This document shows positions 33,799 through 42,927 of a stretch of 64,000 nt of DNA, in pieces (positions within the stretch are counted from its first letter, which is position 1; the number at the start of each line of letters is the position of its first letter). Source of the DNA: Haloarcula salinisoli (GTDB taxonomy: Archaea; Halobacteriota; Halobacteria; Halobacteriales; Haloarculaceae); NCBI RefSeq assembly GCF_019599405.1, contig NZ_RKLQ01000001.1, positions 310,001-374,000 on the forward strand. The letters run 5' to 3'. The position numbers were made by a program, and so were the translations under genes. The notes below the pieces were generated by a model, which worked only from the letters and a program-made list of their open reading frames with translations, made no database searches and was not told the DNA's origin.

Positions 33799-35700
33799 TC
33801 AATCGTCCGCGCTGACCGGCTGCTCGTCGGCCTGGGCCGCCCAGAGGTCGGCGTACTCGCCGCCGGTCGAAAGCAGCTCGTCGTGGCTGCCCCGTTCGAC
33901 GATTTCGCCCTCGTCCATCACTACGATGGTGTCGGCGTCCTGGATGGTCGAGAGCCGGTGGGCGATGACGAAGGCGGTCCGGTTCTCGACCAGCCGCTCG
34001 ATGCTTTCCTGTATCGCCCGCTCGGTCTCCGTGTCCACGTCGCTGGTCGCCTCGTCGAAGATGATTATCTCGGGGTCGTTCAGCAGGGCGCGTGCGATGG
34101 CGACCCGCTGGCGCTGGCCGCCCGAGAGCTTGATACCGCGTTCGCCTATCTCGGTGTCGTACCCCTCGGGCAGGTCGCGGACGAACTCGTGGGCCTGGGC
34201 CGACCGGGCGGCCTCGCGGACCCGCTCGCGGGCGCCCTCGTCGCCGTCGGCTTCCCCGTCCAGCACGTCGCGGTCCCCGTAGGCGATGTTCTCGGCGACG
34301 GTGCCCGAGAACAGGTAGGGGTTCTGCTCGACGACGGCGATGTCGGCACGCAGCGCCCGGAGGGCATACTCGCGAACGTCGACCCCATCGACCGACACCG
34401 ACCCGGCGTTCACGTCGTGGAAGCGCGGAACGAGTTTCAGCAACGTCGACTTGCCGGCGCCGGTCGGACCCGCTAACCCCACTGTCGCACCGCTTGGCAC
34501 GTCCAGCGAGGCGTTCCGGACCACTGGCTCCCCGTCGCCGTAGCCGAACGTCACGTCGTCGAACTCGACGGTACCGTCGATGCGCTCGGGCGTATAGGGG
34601 TCTTCGGGGTCCGTGATGGTCGGGTCCTGTCCCAGCAGGCCGAACACCCGCTCGGCGCTGGATTTCGCGAGCTGGTACTTGTTGGCGGACTTGCCGACGC
34701 GTCGCATCGGCGAGTACAGGCGGCGGATGTAGAGGAAGAAGGCGGCGAACCCACCGGCGCTGAGGATGGCCTCGTTCTCGGGACTGGTGATGACATCCAT
34801 TCCGGCGATGTAGAGGATAGCGACGAAGACGACGCCGGTCAGCAGCCGTAACCCGGCAAAGAAGGCCCGTCGGATTCGCAGCGCGGCGACCTTCTCGTCG
34901 TGGTACTGCTGGCTCTGCTGGCTCACTCTGCCGTTCTCGAAGTCGTAGCGGTCGAACGCCTTGATAACTGGGGCCCCGCTCAGGTTGTTCTCCAGTCGGG
35001 TGTTGAGCCGGCTGACTGTCTGGCGAATCGAGCGGTAGCGAGGTTCGATGTAGGAGAGAAAGAGATAGCTCGCGAGCCCGATAATCGGAACCGGTGCCAG
35101 CGCGACGAGCGCCAGCAGTGGTGAGTACGTATAGAGGATGAACGCGATACCGCCGACAGTCGCGACGACGCGGATTATCTGGCGAAACTCCGTGTTGAGA
35201 AAGGACTCCAGTCTGTTGATGTCGCTGTTGAGGATGGACATCATCCCGCCGGTCTGGTGGTTGGCGAAGAAGTCCATCGAGAGGCGCTGGAGGTGGTCGT
35301 AGGTGTCGTTGCGCAGGTCCCGCTGGATCTTCTGGGCGGAGGACTGCAACAGATATCTGGAGGCAAAGCGGGTCGCGGACCTGATGAGATACGCTATCGC
35401 CGCGATGACGACGAGTCGCTGGAGAAAGGAGACGCGGGCGGCCTCCGTGGTAATCTCGCCGGGCGGGAGCAGGCCGGCCTGCGTGAGGAGGCCGGGGTCA
35501 CTGCGCTGGCTGATGATGCGGTCGATCGCCGCTGCGACGATGATTGGTGGCACCAGCCGTGCGAACCGCGTCATAAACGACGTGAGAATCCCCGCAATCA
35601 GGCGGATTCGGTAGGGCCGTGCGTAGCCGACGAGCTTCAGTATCGGGTTCCCGTCGACGTTCTCGCGGACCCCCTCGAAGCCGCCGTCGTCGTCAGCCAT
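33799..35700 (-). CDS. ABC exporter, fused membrane and ATPase domains
   Basis: The 633-residue half-transporter has a six-helix type I exporter domain (about 30-340) and a C-terminal ATPase. Walker A GPTGAGKST is near 413-421, the signature LSGGQ near 526 and Walker B IIIFDEATSDVD near 545. It should work as a homodimer, as MsbA-like exporters do. The substrate (lipid, drug or peptide) cannot be told. A charged insertion (DGEADGDEGARERV) sits in the ATPase before the signature. Confidence 0.93.
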   Translation of the reverse strand: MADDDGGFEGVRENVDGNPILKLVGYARPYRIRLIAGILTSFMTRFARLVPPIIVAAAIDRIISQRSDPGLLTQAGLLPPGEITTEAARVSFLQRLVVIAAIAYLIRSATRFASRYLLQSSAQKIQRDLRNDTYDHLQRLSMDFFANHQTGGMMSILNSDINRLESFLNTEFRQIIRVVATVGGIAFILYTYSPLLALVALAPVPIIGLASYLFLSYIEPRYRSIRQTVSRLNTRLENNLSGAPVIKAFDRYDFENGRVSQQSQQYHDEKVAALRIRRAFFAGLRLLTGVVFVAILYIAGMDVITSPENEAILSAGGFAAFFLYIRRLYSPMRRVGKSANKYQLAKSSAERVFGLLGQDPTITDPEDPYTPERIDGTVEFDDVTFGYGDGEPVVRNASLDVPSGATVGLAGPTGAGKSTLLKLVPRFHDVNAGSVSVDGVDVREYALRALRADIAVVEQNPYLFSGTVAENIAYGDRDVLDGEADGDEGARERVREAARSAQAHEFVRDLPEGYDTEIGERGIKLSGGQRQRVAIARALLNDPEIIIFDEATSDVDTETERAIQESIERLVENRTAFVIAHRLSTIQDADTIVVMDEGEIVERGSHDELLSTGGEYADLWAAQADEQPVSADD

Positions 35701-35763
35701 ACAGAGTCTTCGGCTACGAACTGAAATACTCGGGGCTTCTGGCCAATATTAAATTCGTCGTGC

Positions 35764-36564
35764 TTAGACGTAGATACAGCCTTCTTCGCGGGTGCCTGCC
35801 GGCGTCGTCCGGGCACCACTGGCGACGCGGGCCGCCGACACTGCGGCGGCCAGCGAGTCCAGGGCGTCGTGGTTCCCCAGATACGTCTCGCGGTGCTCGC
35901 CCAGCGCGACGCTGCAGTCTTCGACAGCTGCGAGGTTGTACTCTCGGCGGGCCCGTGCGCCGTCGGTGTTCTTGTACCCCTCGCGGTACGCGCCCAGCCA
36001 GCCAAAGGTCGCTGCGGGGTATATCTCACAGACGACTGTCTCGGCGTCGGCGTCGTCCTGCATCGGCACGACCGCGGTGTCCTCGCGGTCCGCGAGCCGT
36101 CCGAGGACGTCCCGGGCGCCGTGGTAGGTCATACTTCTGACGCGGTTGGTGTAGGGACAGAGCGCCCCCCGGCGCGCGTCGGTCTCGCGGCGCAGGTCGC
36201 GCTTTCCGATAGTCGTCTCCGCGGTGTCGCGACAGGCCGCCGAGAAGGCCGCAGGGTCTGCCGGCCCGTCCTCGCTTCCGACCCACTCCAGAAACCCCCG
36301 CCAGGTCCCGTCGCACTCGGCGTCGAGCACTGACTGCGGCAGGCTGAAGGGGAAGTCGAGGCCGACCGTGCGCACATCGTCAGCTGCGATACGTTCGACC
36401 AGCCCCGCGTGGGCGCTCTCCCGGTCGCGCCCCCACCGCTCGGTCGCCCGATAGCAGTCGTCGATACGTACCCCTACGTCGGTCTGTGTGGCTTCAGTCA
36501 CCCAGAGCGCGTCGCCCGCCGCGCTCGCCCCGCTGAAGTCCACACCCAAGACTTCGCCAGTCAT
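35764..36564 (-). CDS. DUF429 family protein (predicted nuclease-like fold)
   Basis: The 266-residue protein begins EVLGVDFSGA, the acidic strand typical of DUF429, a family predicted to have an RNase H-like fold. DFPFSLP near 87-93 and HDALDSLAAAVSA near the C-terminus carry further conserved acids. The biochemical role is unproven. ATG 36564 is chosen because it gives the family N-terminus; the ten preceding residues are out of character. Confidence 0.8.
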   Translation of the reverse strand: MTGEVLGVDFSGASAAGDALWVTEATQTDVGVRIDDCYRATERWGRDRESAHAGLVERIAADDVRTVGLDFPFSLPQSVLDAECDGTWRGFLEWVGSEDGPADPAAFSAACRDTAETTIGKRDLRRETDARRGALCPYTNRVRSMTYHGARDVLGRLADREDTAVVPMQDDADAETVVCEIYPAATFGWLGAYREGYKNTDGARARREYNLAAVEDCSVALGEHRETYLGNHDALDSLAAAVSAARVASGARTTPAGTREEGCIYV

Positions 36565-36636
36565 GCCCGACCTGTCTGGGGCGAGTGGCATCAATCTTCT
36601 GACAGCCTGGCGGCGCTCGCTCGCGCCCCGCTGTCT

Positions 36637-37776
36637 TCAGTCGAGCAGCCCCCACGAGCCCCCCTGTCGTGAGGTCTCGCGGTTCCGTCGACGGTAGCGA
36701 CCGGTCCCGACCAGCCGGCGGCCGACGAGATAGAACGGGACGCCTACCATCGCGAGCGCGGTGCCGATGGGAAGCCACGGGTGTGCCCGATGGAGGGCGA
36801 CGAGCACATCCGGCGGGAGGACGGCGATGTATCGGTGAGTCGTGAGGTAGCGCGTGTACGCGCCGGTCTCCGCCGGCGCTGTCGTGGTCACCGACACCTC
36901 TGCCTCGCTGCGAGGGGGGAGCACGACGGTCCGGTCGTCGACCGACACGCCGTCGCCCGGCTCCAGATAGACGACGGTCGGGACCAGTCCGGGGTTCGAG
37001 AGCGTCTGGGTCCGTGTCTGGCTCCCGCCGCCCTCGACCACGGTCGGCCGCTCGGACTCGAAGTCGGCGCTCACGATGGTCATCTCGTCCGTCTCTGCCG
37101 GCAGCGCCATCGGGAGCCACAGCCCCAGGAGGAGCAGGAGCGTGAACCCACCCACGAGGAGCCGGGGGTCGAGCCCGCGCGACCGCGCCCGACTGCGCTG
37201 CCGGTCGCGGTCCCCCTCCGCGCGGTACTCGGTGACCGCCAGATAGGCGAAGGCGGCGACGGCGATGAGCGACAGGAGCCCGCCAGTCCCGAGCAGCAGT
37301 CCGGTGCCCAGCAGCGCAGCCAGCGTCCGCTGCCCGCCAGCCACCGCCGTACGGCTCGTCGTGATAGCGGTCCCGAGCCCCGGAATCACGACCACGTGGC
37401 CGTCGACACGTACCACCTCCGCGACGATTCTGTGTTCCGGCACCGGCGGCTCACCCGCCGTCTGGTCCGTGACCGCGTTCGCATCCCCCTTCGTGATGTA
37501 CCCCTCCGACGTCCGGCCGACGACGCGATGGGTCGTCAGTCCACCACCCTGTATCTCCCTGGCCCGGAAGACCACCACATCCCCCTCTTCGACGTCCGTC
37601 AGTTCGCTCGGGACGCTGACGTAGCCGTCCTCCGGTTCGAGCGTCGGCGCCATGCTGCCGGTCTCGACGAAGCCAAGCAGCACCGGCTGACCGAGGAAAT
37701 GTCCGGCGAGCAGCAGCACCGCTATCGCGACCACCGAAAGCTCCGCCGTGCGAACGAGTCGGCTACGGACTGTCAT
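36637..37776 (-). CDS. SipW/Sec11-type signal peptidase with extra C-terminal domains
   Basis: The 379-residue protein is an S26B signal peptidase with Ser41 (TGSMAP), His83 (THRVVG) and Asp98 (KGDAN), the Ser-His-Asp arrangement of archaeal and SipW enzymes. Beyond the peptidase domain it has two membrane segments (about 150-180 and 205-228), an extracytoplasmic beta-type domain (about 230-315) and a last helix (about 335-355). Typical haloarchaeal Sec11 proteins end much earlier. The next genes encode proteins with SipW-cognate-like signal regions, so this may be their dedicated peptidase. Confidence 0.85.
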   Translation of the reverse strand: MTVRSRLVRTAELSVVAIAVLLLAGHFLGQPVLLGFVETGSMAPTLEPEDGYVSVPSELTDVEEGDVVVFRAREIQGGGLTTHRVVGRTSEGYITKGDANAVTDQTAGEPPVPEHRIVAEVVRVDGHVVVIPGLGTAITTSRTAVAGGQRTLAALLGTGLLLGTGGLLSLIAVAAFAYLAVTEYRAEGDRDRQRSRARSRGLDPRLLVGGFTLLLLLGLWLPMALPAETDEMTIVSADFESERPTVVEGGGSQTRTQTLSNPGLVPTVVYLEPGDGVSVDDRTVVLPPRSEAEVSVTTTAPAETGAYTRYLTTHRYIAVLPPDVLVALHRAHPWLPIGTALAMVGVPFYLVGRRLVGTGRYRRRNRETSRQGGSWGLLD

Positions 37777-37836
37777 CGACAGATAGCGAGAGCGTCCTCC
37801 CTCCGCTCCCGAGTCCCGTGTGTCTTCTGAAGCGTG

Positions 37837-38640
37837 CTATCCGCCGGTTTCGGGCTTCGCTGCCTTGTTGGCACTGACCACGAGGTCGCCGTCGAGGTCA
37901 GAGTGGGTCTGCTTCCCGCGCGTGTCGACGAGCAGCGAGACGTAGATAGCCGCGCCTGGCGGAATCCCCTCGTTGCCGCTGACGTTGCCCGACTGGAAGC
38001 TCAGGGCCTGCTCCTTCTCGACCTGTCCGGTGTTCTCGTCGAAGTCGACCGACGTGGTCGCGACGGCGTCGTCCGTGCGGGAGTTGTCGTTGCGCGGCGT
38101 GTCGTTCTCGATGAGTTCGCTCGCGTGGGCCTGCAGATACAGCTCCGCGCCGCTGGCCGACTCGTCCAGGCTGTAGCCGATCTGGATGTCGAGGTCCTGG
38201 CCGCTGAGGTTCTTCACCACGAACGCCGACTGGTCGACGGCGTCGCCGTTGTATCCGGGCTGGTCCTCCGGGACGTACGGCGTCCCGGCGCCCGCCGCGC
38301 TCGGGTTCGTGTCGCTGTCGTAGAGACTCTCGAACTCCGGGACGGTCCCGGTCGCGCCGTCGTCCATCGCACCGACCTGATAGCGGGCCTCCTCGTTGAC
38401 ACCCTCGCCTTCGGCGCCCTTTCCAAAGTCGATGGACAGCTGGCCGCTGTCGTTGTGGACGCGCTTGTCCGCGCCGAGTCCGTCACCCACCTGGAGCGCG
38501 ACGAACGCGTCCGAGTCGTTCGTCACGCCGATTGTCGACTCCCGATTCGCCCGCGCAGCCGTGAACGCACCAGTACCTGAGACGACTGCCCCGCCGGCAG
38601 CCACCGATCCCACTCCGATGAGGAACTTTCTTCGATCCAT
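37837..38640 (-). CDS. Secreted protein with RR/SipW-type signal, DUF1102/TasA-like
   Basis: The 267-residue protein starts MDRRKFLIGVGSVAAGG, has a hydrophobic stretch, and then TGAFTAARANRESTIGV (only part quoted), the pattern seen in SipW-cognate and DUF1102-like secreted proteins. The rest is acidic and beta-rich with no membrane anchor. Relatives with this N-terminus include fibre-forming TasA-like proteins; that this one forms fibres is inference. The signal peptidase gene lies 60 nt downstream on the same strand. Confidence 0.75.
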   Translation of the reverse strand: MDRRKFLIGVGSVAAGGAVVSGTGAFTAARANRESTIGVTNDSDAFVALQVGDGLGADKRVHNDSGQLSIDFGKGAEGEGVNEEARYQVGAMDDGATGTVPEFESLYDSDTNPSAAGAGTPYVPEDQPGYNGDAVDQSAFVVKNLSGQDLDIQIGYSLDESASGAELYLQAHASELIENDTPRNDNSRTDDAVATTSVDFDENTGQVEKEQALSFQSGNVSGNEGIPPGAAIYVSLLVDTRGKQTHSDLDGDLVVSANKAAKPETGG

Positions 38641-38920
38641 ATGTTGTCACAGCCCGCGGTGTGGCCGCGAGCGTATTTCACCTCATGGCGCGGAGGGGTG
38701 TCGTTATACACCAGTACTAGTGAGCGAAACCGACTGGTTGCGAGGCGCATACGGCCGATAGAACGCGCGAAAACACTCCTTGTAGCGGCCGTCTCGAAGA
38801 CCTCTGTACTTCTGGGAGCGCTTGTATGCGGCGAAAGAGCTGATTTAGCGATAAATTTAGCGAAAACATGTCCGCAATTTTAGTACCAGCGCCCTGTTCG
38901 ATTCGGCGGGGGACTAACCT
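38641..38920. promoter_or_regulatory. Divergent promoter region with ATTTAGCGA direct repeats
   Basis: ATTTAGCGA occurs at 38843-38851 and 38855-38863, a 12-bp direct repeat. CGTTATACAC (38702-38711), read leftward, offers a TATA box for the secreted protein gene. AATTTTAGTA (about 38876-38885) precedes the rightward regulator gene by about 40 nt. The repeats lie just upstream of the rightward promoter and are candidate regulator sites. Confidence 0.45.
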
Positions 38921-39514
38921 GTGGAACTACACACATCTCGTCTGGAGGAGGGGCTGGCCGATGGGACACGGAGTGACGACCTCGACGATCTCTTCGACGT
39001 CCTTAGCAACGGCCGGCGGCGGGCGGTGCTGCACTATCTGAAACAACACAGACAAGACTGTCCTATCGAGATCAGCGAGCTCTCCCGCGTCCTCGTCGCG
39101 TGGGAAGAGGGCATCCCGCGGGACCAGGTCGGTTACGACGAGCGCCACTCGGTCCACACGTCGTTGCGGCAGTTCCACCTTCCGAAGATGGCCAGCAGCG
39201 GGCTGGTACGCTACAACGACCAAGAGACGGAGGTCGAACTGACGCCGATAGCGAACGAACTGGATGTCTACGTCGAGACGGTCGGAGCGGACACCACCCC
39301 GTGGTCGAAGTACTTCGTCACGCTCTCGCTGACTATCGGTGCTGCCCTCGTGGCGACCTCGCTCGGTGTCGTCCCATTCACCGTCCTCTCGGGGCTTCAG
39401 TGGTCCATCGTGACGGTGGTCGCCTTTATCGTGTCGTCGCTCGCGTTCGCCTACGACCAGCGACAACACCGGCTCGGCGAGGGGGAGAAACCGCCGCTGT
39501 TCACTCGGGGGTAA
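38921..39514 (+). CDS. Haloarchaeal winged-helix regulator with two membrane helices (DUF7344-like)
   Basis: The 197-residue protein starts at a GTG. An N-terminal winged helix (about 20-110, DLFDVLSNGRRRAVLHYL) resembles the haloarchaeal family I know as DUF7344. Two membrane helices follow (about 128-170). A membrane-anchored DNA-binding protein between two secreted-protein genes suggests control of surface gene expression. The start is set by the position of the AT-rich box. Confidence 0.75.
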   Translation: MELHTSRLEEGLADGTRSDDLDDLFDVLSNGRRRAVLHYLKQHRQDCPIEISELSRVLVAWEEGIPRDQVGYDERHSVHTSLRQFHLPKMASSGLVRYNDQETEVELTPIANELDVYVETVGADTTPWSKYFVTLSLTIGAALVATSLGVVPFTVLSGLQWSIVTVVAFIVSSLAFAYDQRQHRLGEGEKPPLFTRG

Positions 39515-39518
39515 ACAG

Positions 39519-39902
39519 ATGGTACGCAAGGTCACGCTGCTCGCGACTGTGCTCGTCGCTGTCCTCCTCGTCGTCGGGACGAGCGGGTTCACCGCCGCGA
39601 CCGTGACGCGCCCGGGCGACATCGACGTCGCCGACGACGACCGCGCCTACCTCTCCTACGAGACCGGCTGTGACGGTGACGCCCTCGAAACGACGCTGAC
39701 GAACCGGTACACGGAAACTGAACTCCGGGTGACAGTCACAGCCAACGGGACGGAACGGACCACCGCTCTGGACTCGCTGACCGAGGCGACGCTTCGGTTC
39801 GACGCCGTCAGCAGGGGCGATTCGGTCGCCGTCAGCGCGGCGAACCCCGACGGCGGTATCGCCATCCAGTTCACACGCTCGGTTACAGCGTCGTGTCCGT
39901 GA
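39519..39902 (+). CDS. Small secreted protein with SipW-type signal region
   Basis: The 127-residue protein has a hydrophobic N-terminus (6-26) running into SGFTAATVTRPGDIDVADDD (20 residues). This parallels the TGAFTAA...R...IGVTND pattern of the protein at 37.8 kb. The mature part is beta-rich and has two Cys (C51 region and C126). It starts 4 nt after the regulator's stop codon, so both are probably co-transcribed. Confidence 0.7.
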   Translation: MVRKVTLLATVLVAVLLVVGTSGFTAATVTRPGDIDVADDDRAYLSYETGCDGDALETTLTNRYTETELRVTVTANGTERTTALDSLTEATLRFDAVSRGDSVAVSAANPDGGIAIQFTRSVTASCP

Positions 39903-39946
39903 CACAGGCCGAAAGCGGTTTGACGCTGACGGACCAAGGAATTAGC

Positions 39947-40105
39947 ATGCCAGAGACGCTGGAGGTCGTCTGTACCGACGACGACTGCACGCTCGATATG
40001 TTCGAGCTCCACTACACCTACGATATGCCCGACGAGACGGGCGTGACGGACTTCGCCTGCCCGTACTGCGGGGGCGTGGACTGTCTGGAGGCGGTCGAGT
40101 TATGA
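39947..40105 (+). CDS. Zinc-ribbon microprotein
   Basis: The 52-residue protein has CTDDDC near the start and CPYCGGVDC near the end, enough for one zinc site. The stop overlaps the Hsp20 ATG (ATGA), so translation is likely coupled. The function is unknown; many haloarchaeal microproteins of this kind exist. Confidence 0.7.
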   Translation: MPETLEVVCTDDDCTLDMFELHYTYDMPDETGVTDFACPYCGGVDCLEAVEL

Positions 40106-40572
40106 TGGGTATCGGCGAGTCCATCGGCTCGGCCATCTTCGAGAACCTGGGTCGGGCCGCGGGCCGGGTCCAGGAGAACAAGCCGCTGCCGGCGGACCTG
40201 CTCGAATCCGACGACGCCTACCTCGTCGTCTTCGACGCGCCGGGCGCGACCGCGAGCGACCTGCAGGTCCGCTACGTCGAGGACCGCGTCGAGGTCCGCC
40301 TGGACCGGTTCCGGGAGTTCTACGACGACTACGAGATGACCTATCCTGGCCGCGGACTCGCGCTGGACGGCTCGGTCACGCTGCCCGAGGACGCCGTCGT
40401 CGACGCCGGAGCTGCCTCGGCGACGCTGAAAGGCGACGGAACCTTGCACGTCGAGATTCCCAAGGTCGAGGCTCACGAAGCCGACGAACCGGTTGGAGAG
40501 CAGACGGCCCACGACGCGAGCGAAGACGCCGACACGGCCGCCGACGCCGAGGACGAGTCGACCGAGGAGTAA
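40102..40572 (+). CDS. Hsp20/alpha-crystallin-family small heat-shock protein
   Basis: The 156-residue protein carries a divergent alpha-crystallin domain (about 27-120), with DAYLVVFDAPGA, a beta-strand region and the family closing pattern GDGTLHVEIPK. The last 35 residues are almost all acidic or small. It should be a cytoplasmic holdase. It overlaps the zinc-ribbon gene by 4 nt. Confidence 0.88.
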   Translation: MMGIGESIGSAIFENLGRAAGRVQENKPLPADLLESDDAYLVVFDAPGATASDLQVRYVEDRVEVRLDRFREFYDDYEMTYPGRGLALDGSVTLPEDAVVDAGAASATLKGDGTLHVEIPKVEAHEADEPVGEQTAHDASEDADTAADAEDESTEE

Positions 40573-40605
40573 GGGCCGCTCGGCCGACGCCGTTTTCCGC
40601 CCGAT

Positions 40606-41706
40606 TTACCAGTCAGCTGTCGGGTCACCCAGCGGGTGGAACGTCTCGTCGCCGTCGAAGCGGGTCGGGTCGAACTGCTCGGCAGGCGGTGCGTCGATGA
40701 TGGAGGTTGTCCCACGGAGCTGCTCGGCCAGATACTCGCCGAGAGCCGGCGCGCGCATCAGCCCGTGGCCCTGCCAGCCGGTCGCCACCCAGCAGCCGTC
40801 GGCGACCTGTCCCACGAGCGGGTCGCGGTCCGGTGTCGCCGTACAGAGACCGGCCCACGACCGGCCGACGGCCGGGTCGAGCGCTGTCGCGCCCCGAAAT
40901 CGCTCTCGCGTCGACTGGACGAACTCGGGGTCGGCCGCCGGGTCCCACTCCGCGGGGTCGACCGCGTGGGCACCGTCGCCGACGAGGATTCCTCCCTTCC
41001 AGGGACGCCAGTAGAACTCCCGGCTGGCGTCGTACAGCGACGGGAGGGCGGCGGCCACCGGTTCGGTGACCAGTACCTGCGCTCGATACGTTTCGAGTGC
41101 GAGCGGGATATCGAGGGCCGCCAGGAGCGGTTTCGTCGCCGGGCCGGCGGCCACGACCACGGCGTCGAACGCGGTCTCGGTGCCGTCGGGCATCGCGACG
41201 GTCGTCGGGTCGGCCAGCGACACTGGCGTCCCCGTATAGACGGTCGCGCCCACTGCTCGCGCCCGGTCGGCGAGGCGCTCGACCACAGCGTCCGGGTCCA
41301 CCGTCCCGGCGTCGTTCGCGACGGCGCAGGCGGCCAGCCCACCCGTCTCGACGGCTGGGTACCGTTCGCCGAGCGCCTCGGGTGTGATTTCCTCGACGTC
41401 GAGCCCGAGCGCCCGCATCTCCGCGACCTGCTCGCGGACCGCTCTCGCGTCCTGGGCCTCGCGGGCGACCCAGACGTAGGGACACGGCGACAGCAGGCCC
41501 CACTCGCGGTACCGTTCCAGCGCCCGCGTGGCCACGGCGGCGTCGGTCGGGTCGGCGAAGGCGTCGTAACAGATGCCCGCCGCGCGGCCGCTCGCGCCGC
41601 TGCCGAGGCGGTCGCGTTCGTACAGCGTGACCGCGCTGCCCCGCTCGGCCAGGTCCCCGGCGACAGTGAGGCCGACCGCCCCGCCGCCGACGATACCCAC
41701 GTGCAT
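40606..41706 (-). CDS. FAD-dependent oxidoreductase (DAO/glycine oxidase-like)
   Basis: The 366-residue flavoprotein has the dinucleotide-binding GGGAVGLTVAGDLAERG (about 7-23), then ERD. A late segment GRSWAGLCTATPDRDPLVG followed by GHGLMRAPALGEYLAE is typical of D-amino-acid/glycine/sarcosine oxidase relatives. The substrate is not evident. Confidence 0.88.
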   Translation of the reverse strand: MHVGIVGGGAVGLTVAGDLAERGSAVTLYERDRLGSGASGRAAGICYDAFADPTDAAVATRALERYREWGLLSPCPYVWVAREAQDARAVREQVAEMRALGLDVEEITPEALGERYPAVETGGLAACAVANDAGTVDPDAVVERLADRARAVGATVYTGTPVSLADPTTVAMPDGTETAFDAVVVAAGPATKPLLAALDIPLALETYRAQVLVTEPVAAALPSLYDASREFYWRPWKGGILVGDGAHAVDPAEWDPAADPEFVQSTRERFRGATALDPAVGRSWAGLCTATPDRDPLVGQVADGCWVATGWQGHGLMRAPALGEYLAEQLRGTTSIIDAPPAEQFDPTRFDGDETFHPLGDPTADW

Positions 41707-41750
41707 CTATGGGCTCGTCTGTGCCGCAGTCGGCGTGGTCGCCCGCCCCA

Positions 41751-42371
41751 TCACTGCACCTCGTCCCGTACCCGCTCTGGCAGGTCGTCGTCCGGGTCGG
41801 CGTAGCGGTCCGGCTCCGGCGGCATCTCCCAGTCGGTCGCCAGTTCGAGCAGCTGGACCAGCATCTTCGCCGTCGCTCCCCAGACGGTGTAGCCGTCGAC
41901 GTAGAAGAAGTGCAGGCGCACCTCGCCGTAGTGGGGGTGGTCGCGGTGTTCGGATTCGTAGTTGTCCAGGTCCGTCAGCGCCGCCACCGGCAGCGTCACG
42001 ATTTCGGCCACCTCGGCGTCGTCGGGAAAGTACTCGCGGTCGGGGATGCGGCCGACGAAGGGCCGAACGGAGTAGCTGGTTATCGTGCGGATGTCGTCTA
42101 TCCGGCCGACGACGTGGACCGCCGCCGGATCCAGTCCGATCTCTTCCTCGGCCTCCCGCAGCGCCGTCGCCAGCAGGTCCTCGTCTTCGGGTTCACGGCC
42201 GCCGCCCGGGAACGCCATCTGACCGGGATGGTCGCTCAGGTGGTCGGCCCGCTTCGTGAATAGAATCGCCGCGCCGTCCTCGCGGGTGACGACCGGGACG
42301 ACGATGGCCGCCTCGCGCTCCTCGCCCGTGACCGTCACGGGGTCGTGGGCACCCACCCGGTCGAAGTCCAT
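41751..42371 (-). CDS. Nudix hydrolase, CoA diphosphatase-like
   Basis: The 206-residue protein has a perfect Nudix box (Gly58, Glu64, Arg72-Glu73, Glu76-Glu77, Gly79). Just before it comes LSDHPGQMAFPGG, the extra motif of CoA pyrophosphatases (NUDT7/8, UPF0035). It probably hydrolyses CoA or oxidised CoA. I chose ATG 42371; the 20-residue extension upstream is not conserved-looking. It lies 25 nt downstream of the next gene. Confidence 0.88.
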   Translation of the reverse strand: MDFDRVGAHDPVTVTGEEREAAIVVPVVTREDGAAILFTKRADHLSDHPGQMAFPGGGREPEDEDLLATALREAEEEIGLDPAAVHVVGRIDDIRTITSYSVRPFVGRIPDREYFPDDAEVAEIVTLPVAALTDLDNYESEHRDHPHYGEVRLHFFYVDGYTVWGATAKMLVQLLELATDWEMPPEPDRYADPDDDLPERVRDEVQ

Positions 42372-42396
42372 GTCGATACGGACGGGGCCGACGCTC

Positions 42397-42927
42397 TTAA
42401 TTCGCGTGGGTGGCCTCGTCGAGGAGGCCACGCGCCTCCGCCAGTTCCACCGGCCCCCACGCTTCGAGGTCGTAGCTCACGTCCAGCAGCGCCTGGATTC
42501 GCTCGTCGTCGCCGGCCCGGACCGCCTCGGCGGCGTCCTCGCGGAACCGCTGTTCGGCCGCCGCGGCCACCGTCTCCGTCGACGGGTCGCGCGCTGGGAC
42601 GTCGAGGATGTGCGGGAGGTCCGCGGCACCCTCGACGATTTCGGGGAACGCCGCCGGACCGACCACCACGAGCGGTGCGTCCGCGTCGGCGTCGTGGTCG
42701 CGCTCCGCGGTTTCACCGCTTCGCTTCGAGGCCCGCTGGGCCTCGCTATCGACTGCGATGACGTGGTACGTCGAGAGGGCGTCGTCGATGGCCGCTTCGA
42801 AGGCATCACTGTCGACGTCCTCGCCCCGCTTGAACGCGAGCTCCCCGCAGGCCTGGACGAGCTCCTCGCGCGTCACCGGCCCGACGACGTCGACGACTCC
42901 GGCGAGTTCGTCCGGTGTCAGCTCCAT
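42397..42927 (-). CDS. Conserved haloarchaeal protein of unknown function
   Basis: The 176-residue, very acidic protein is mostly helical. It starts MELTPDELAGVVDVVGPVTREEL, which looks like a small winged-helix-type opening (only part quoted as motif: GPVTREELVQA). No catalytic pattern is visible. It is transcribed leftward with the Nudix gene. Confidence 0.65.
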   Translation of the reverse strand: MELTPDELAGVVDVVGPVTREELVQACGELAFKRGEDVDSDAFEAAIDDALSTYHVIAVDSEAQRASKRSGETAERDHDADADAPLVVVGPAAFPEIVEGAADLPHILDVPARDPSTETVAAAAEQRFREDAAEAVRAGDDERIQALLDVSYDLEAWGPVELAEARGLLDEATHAN

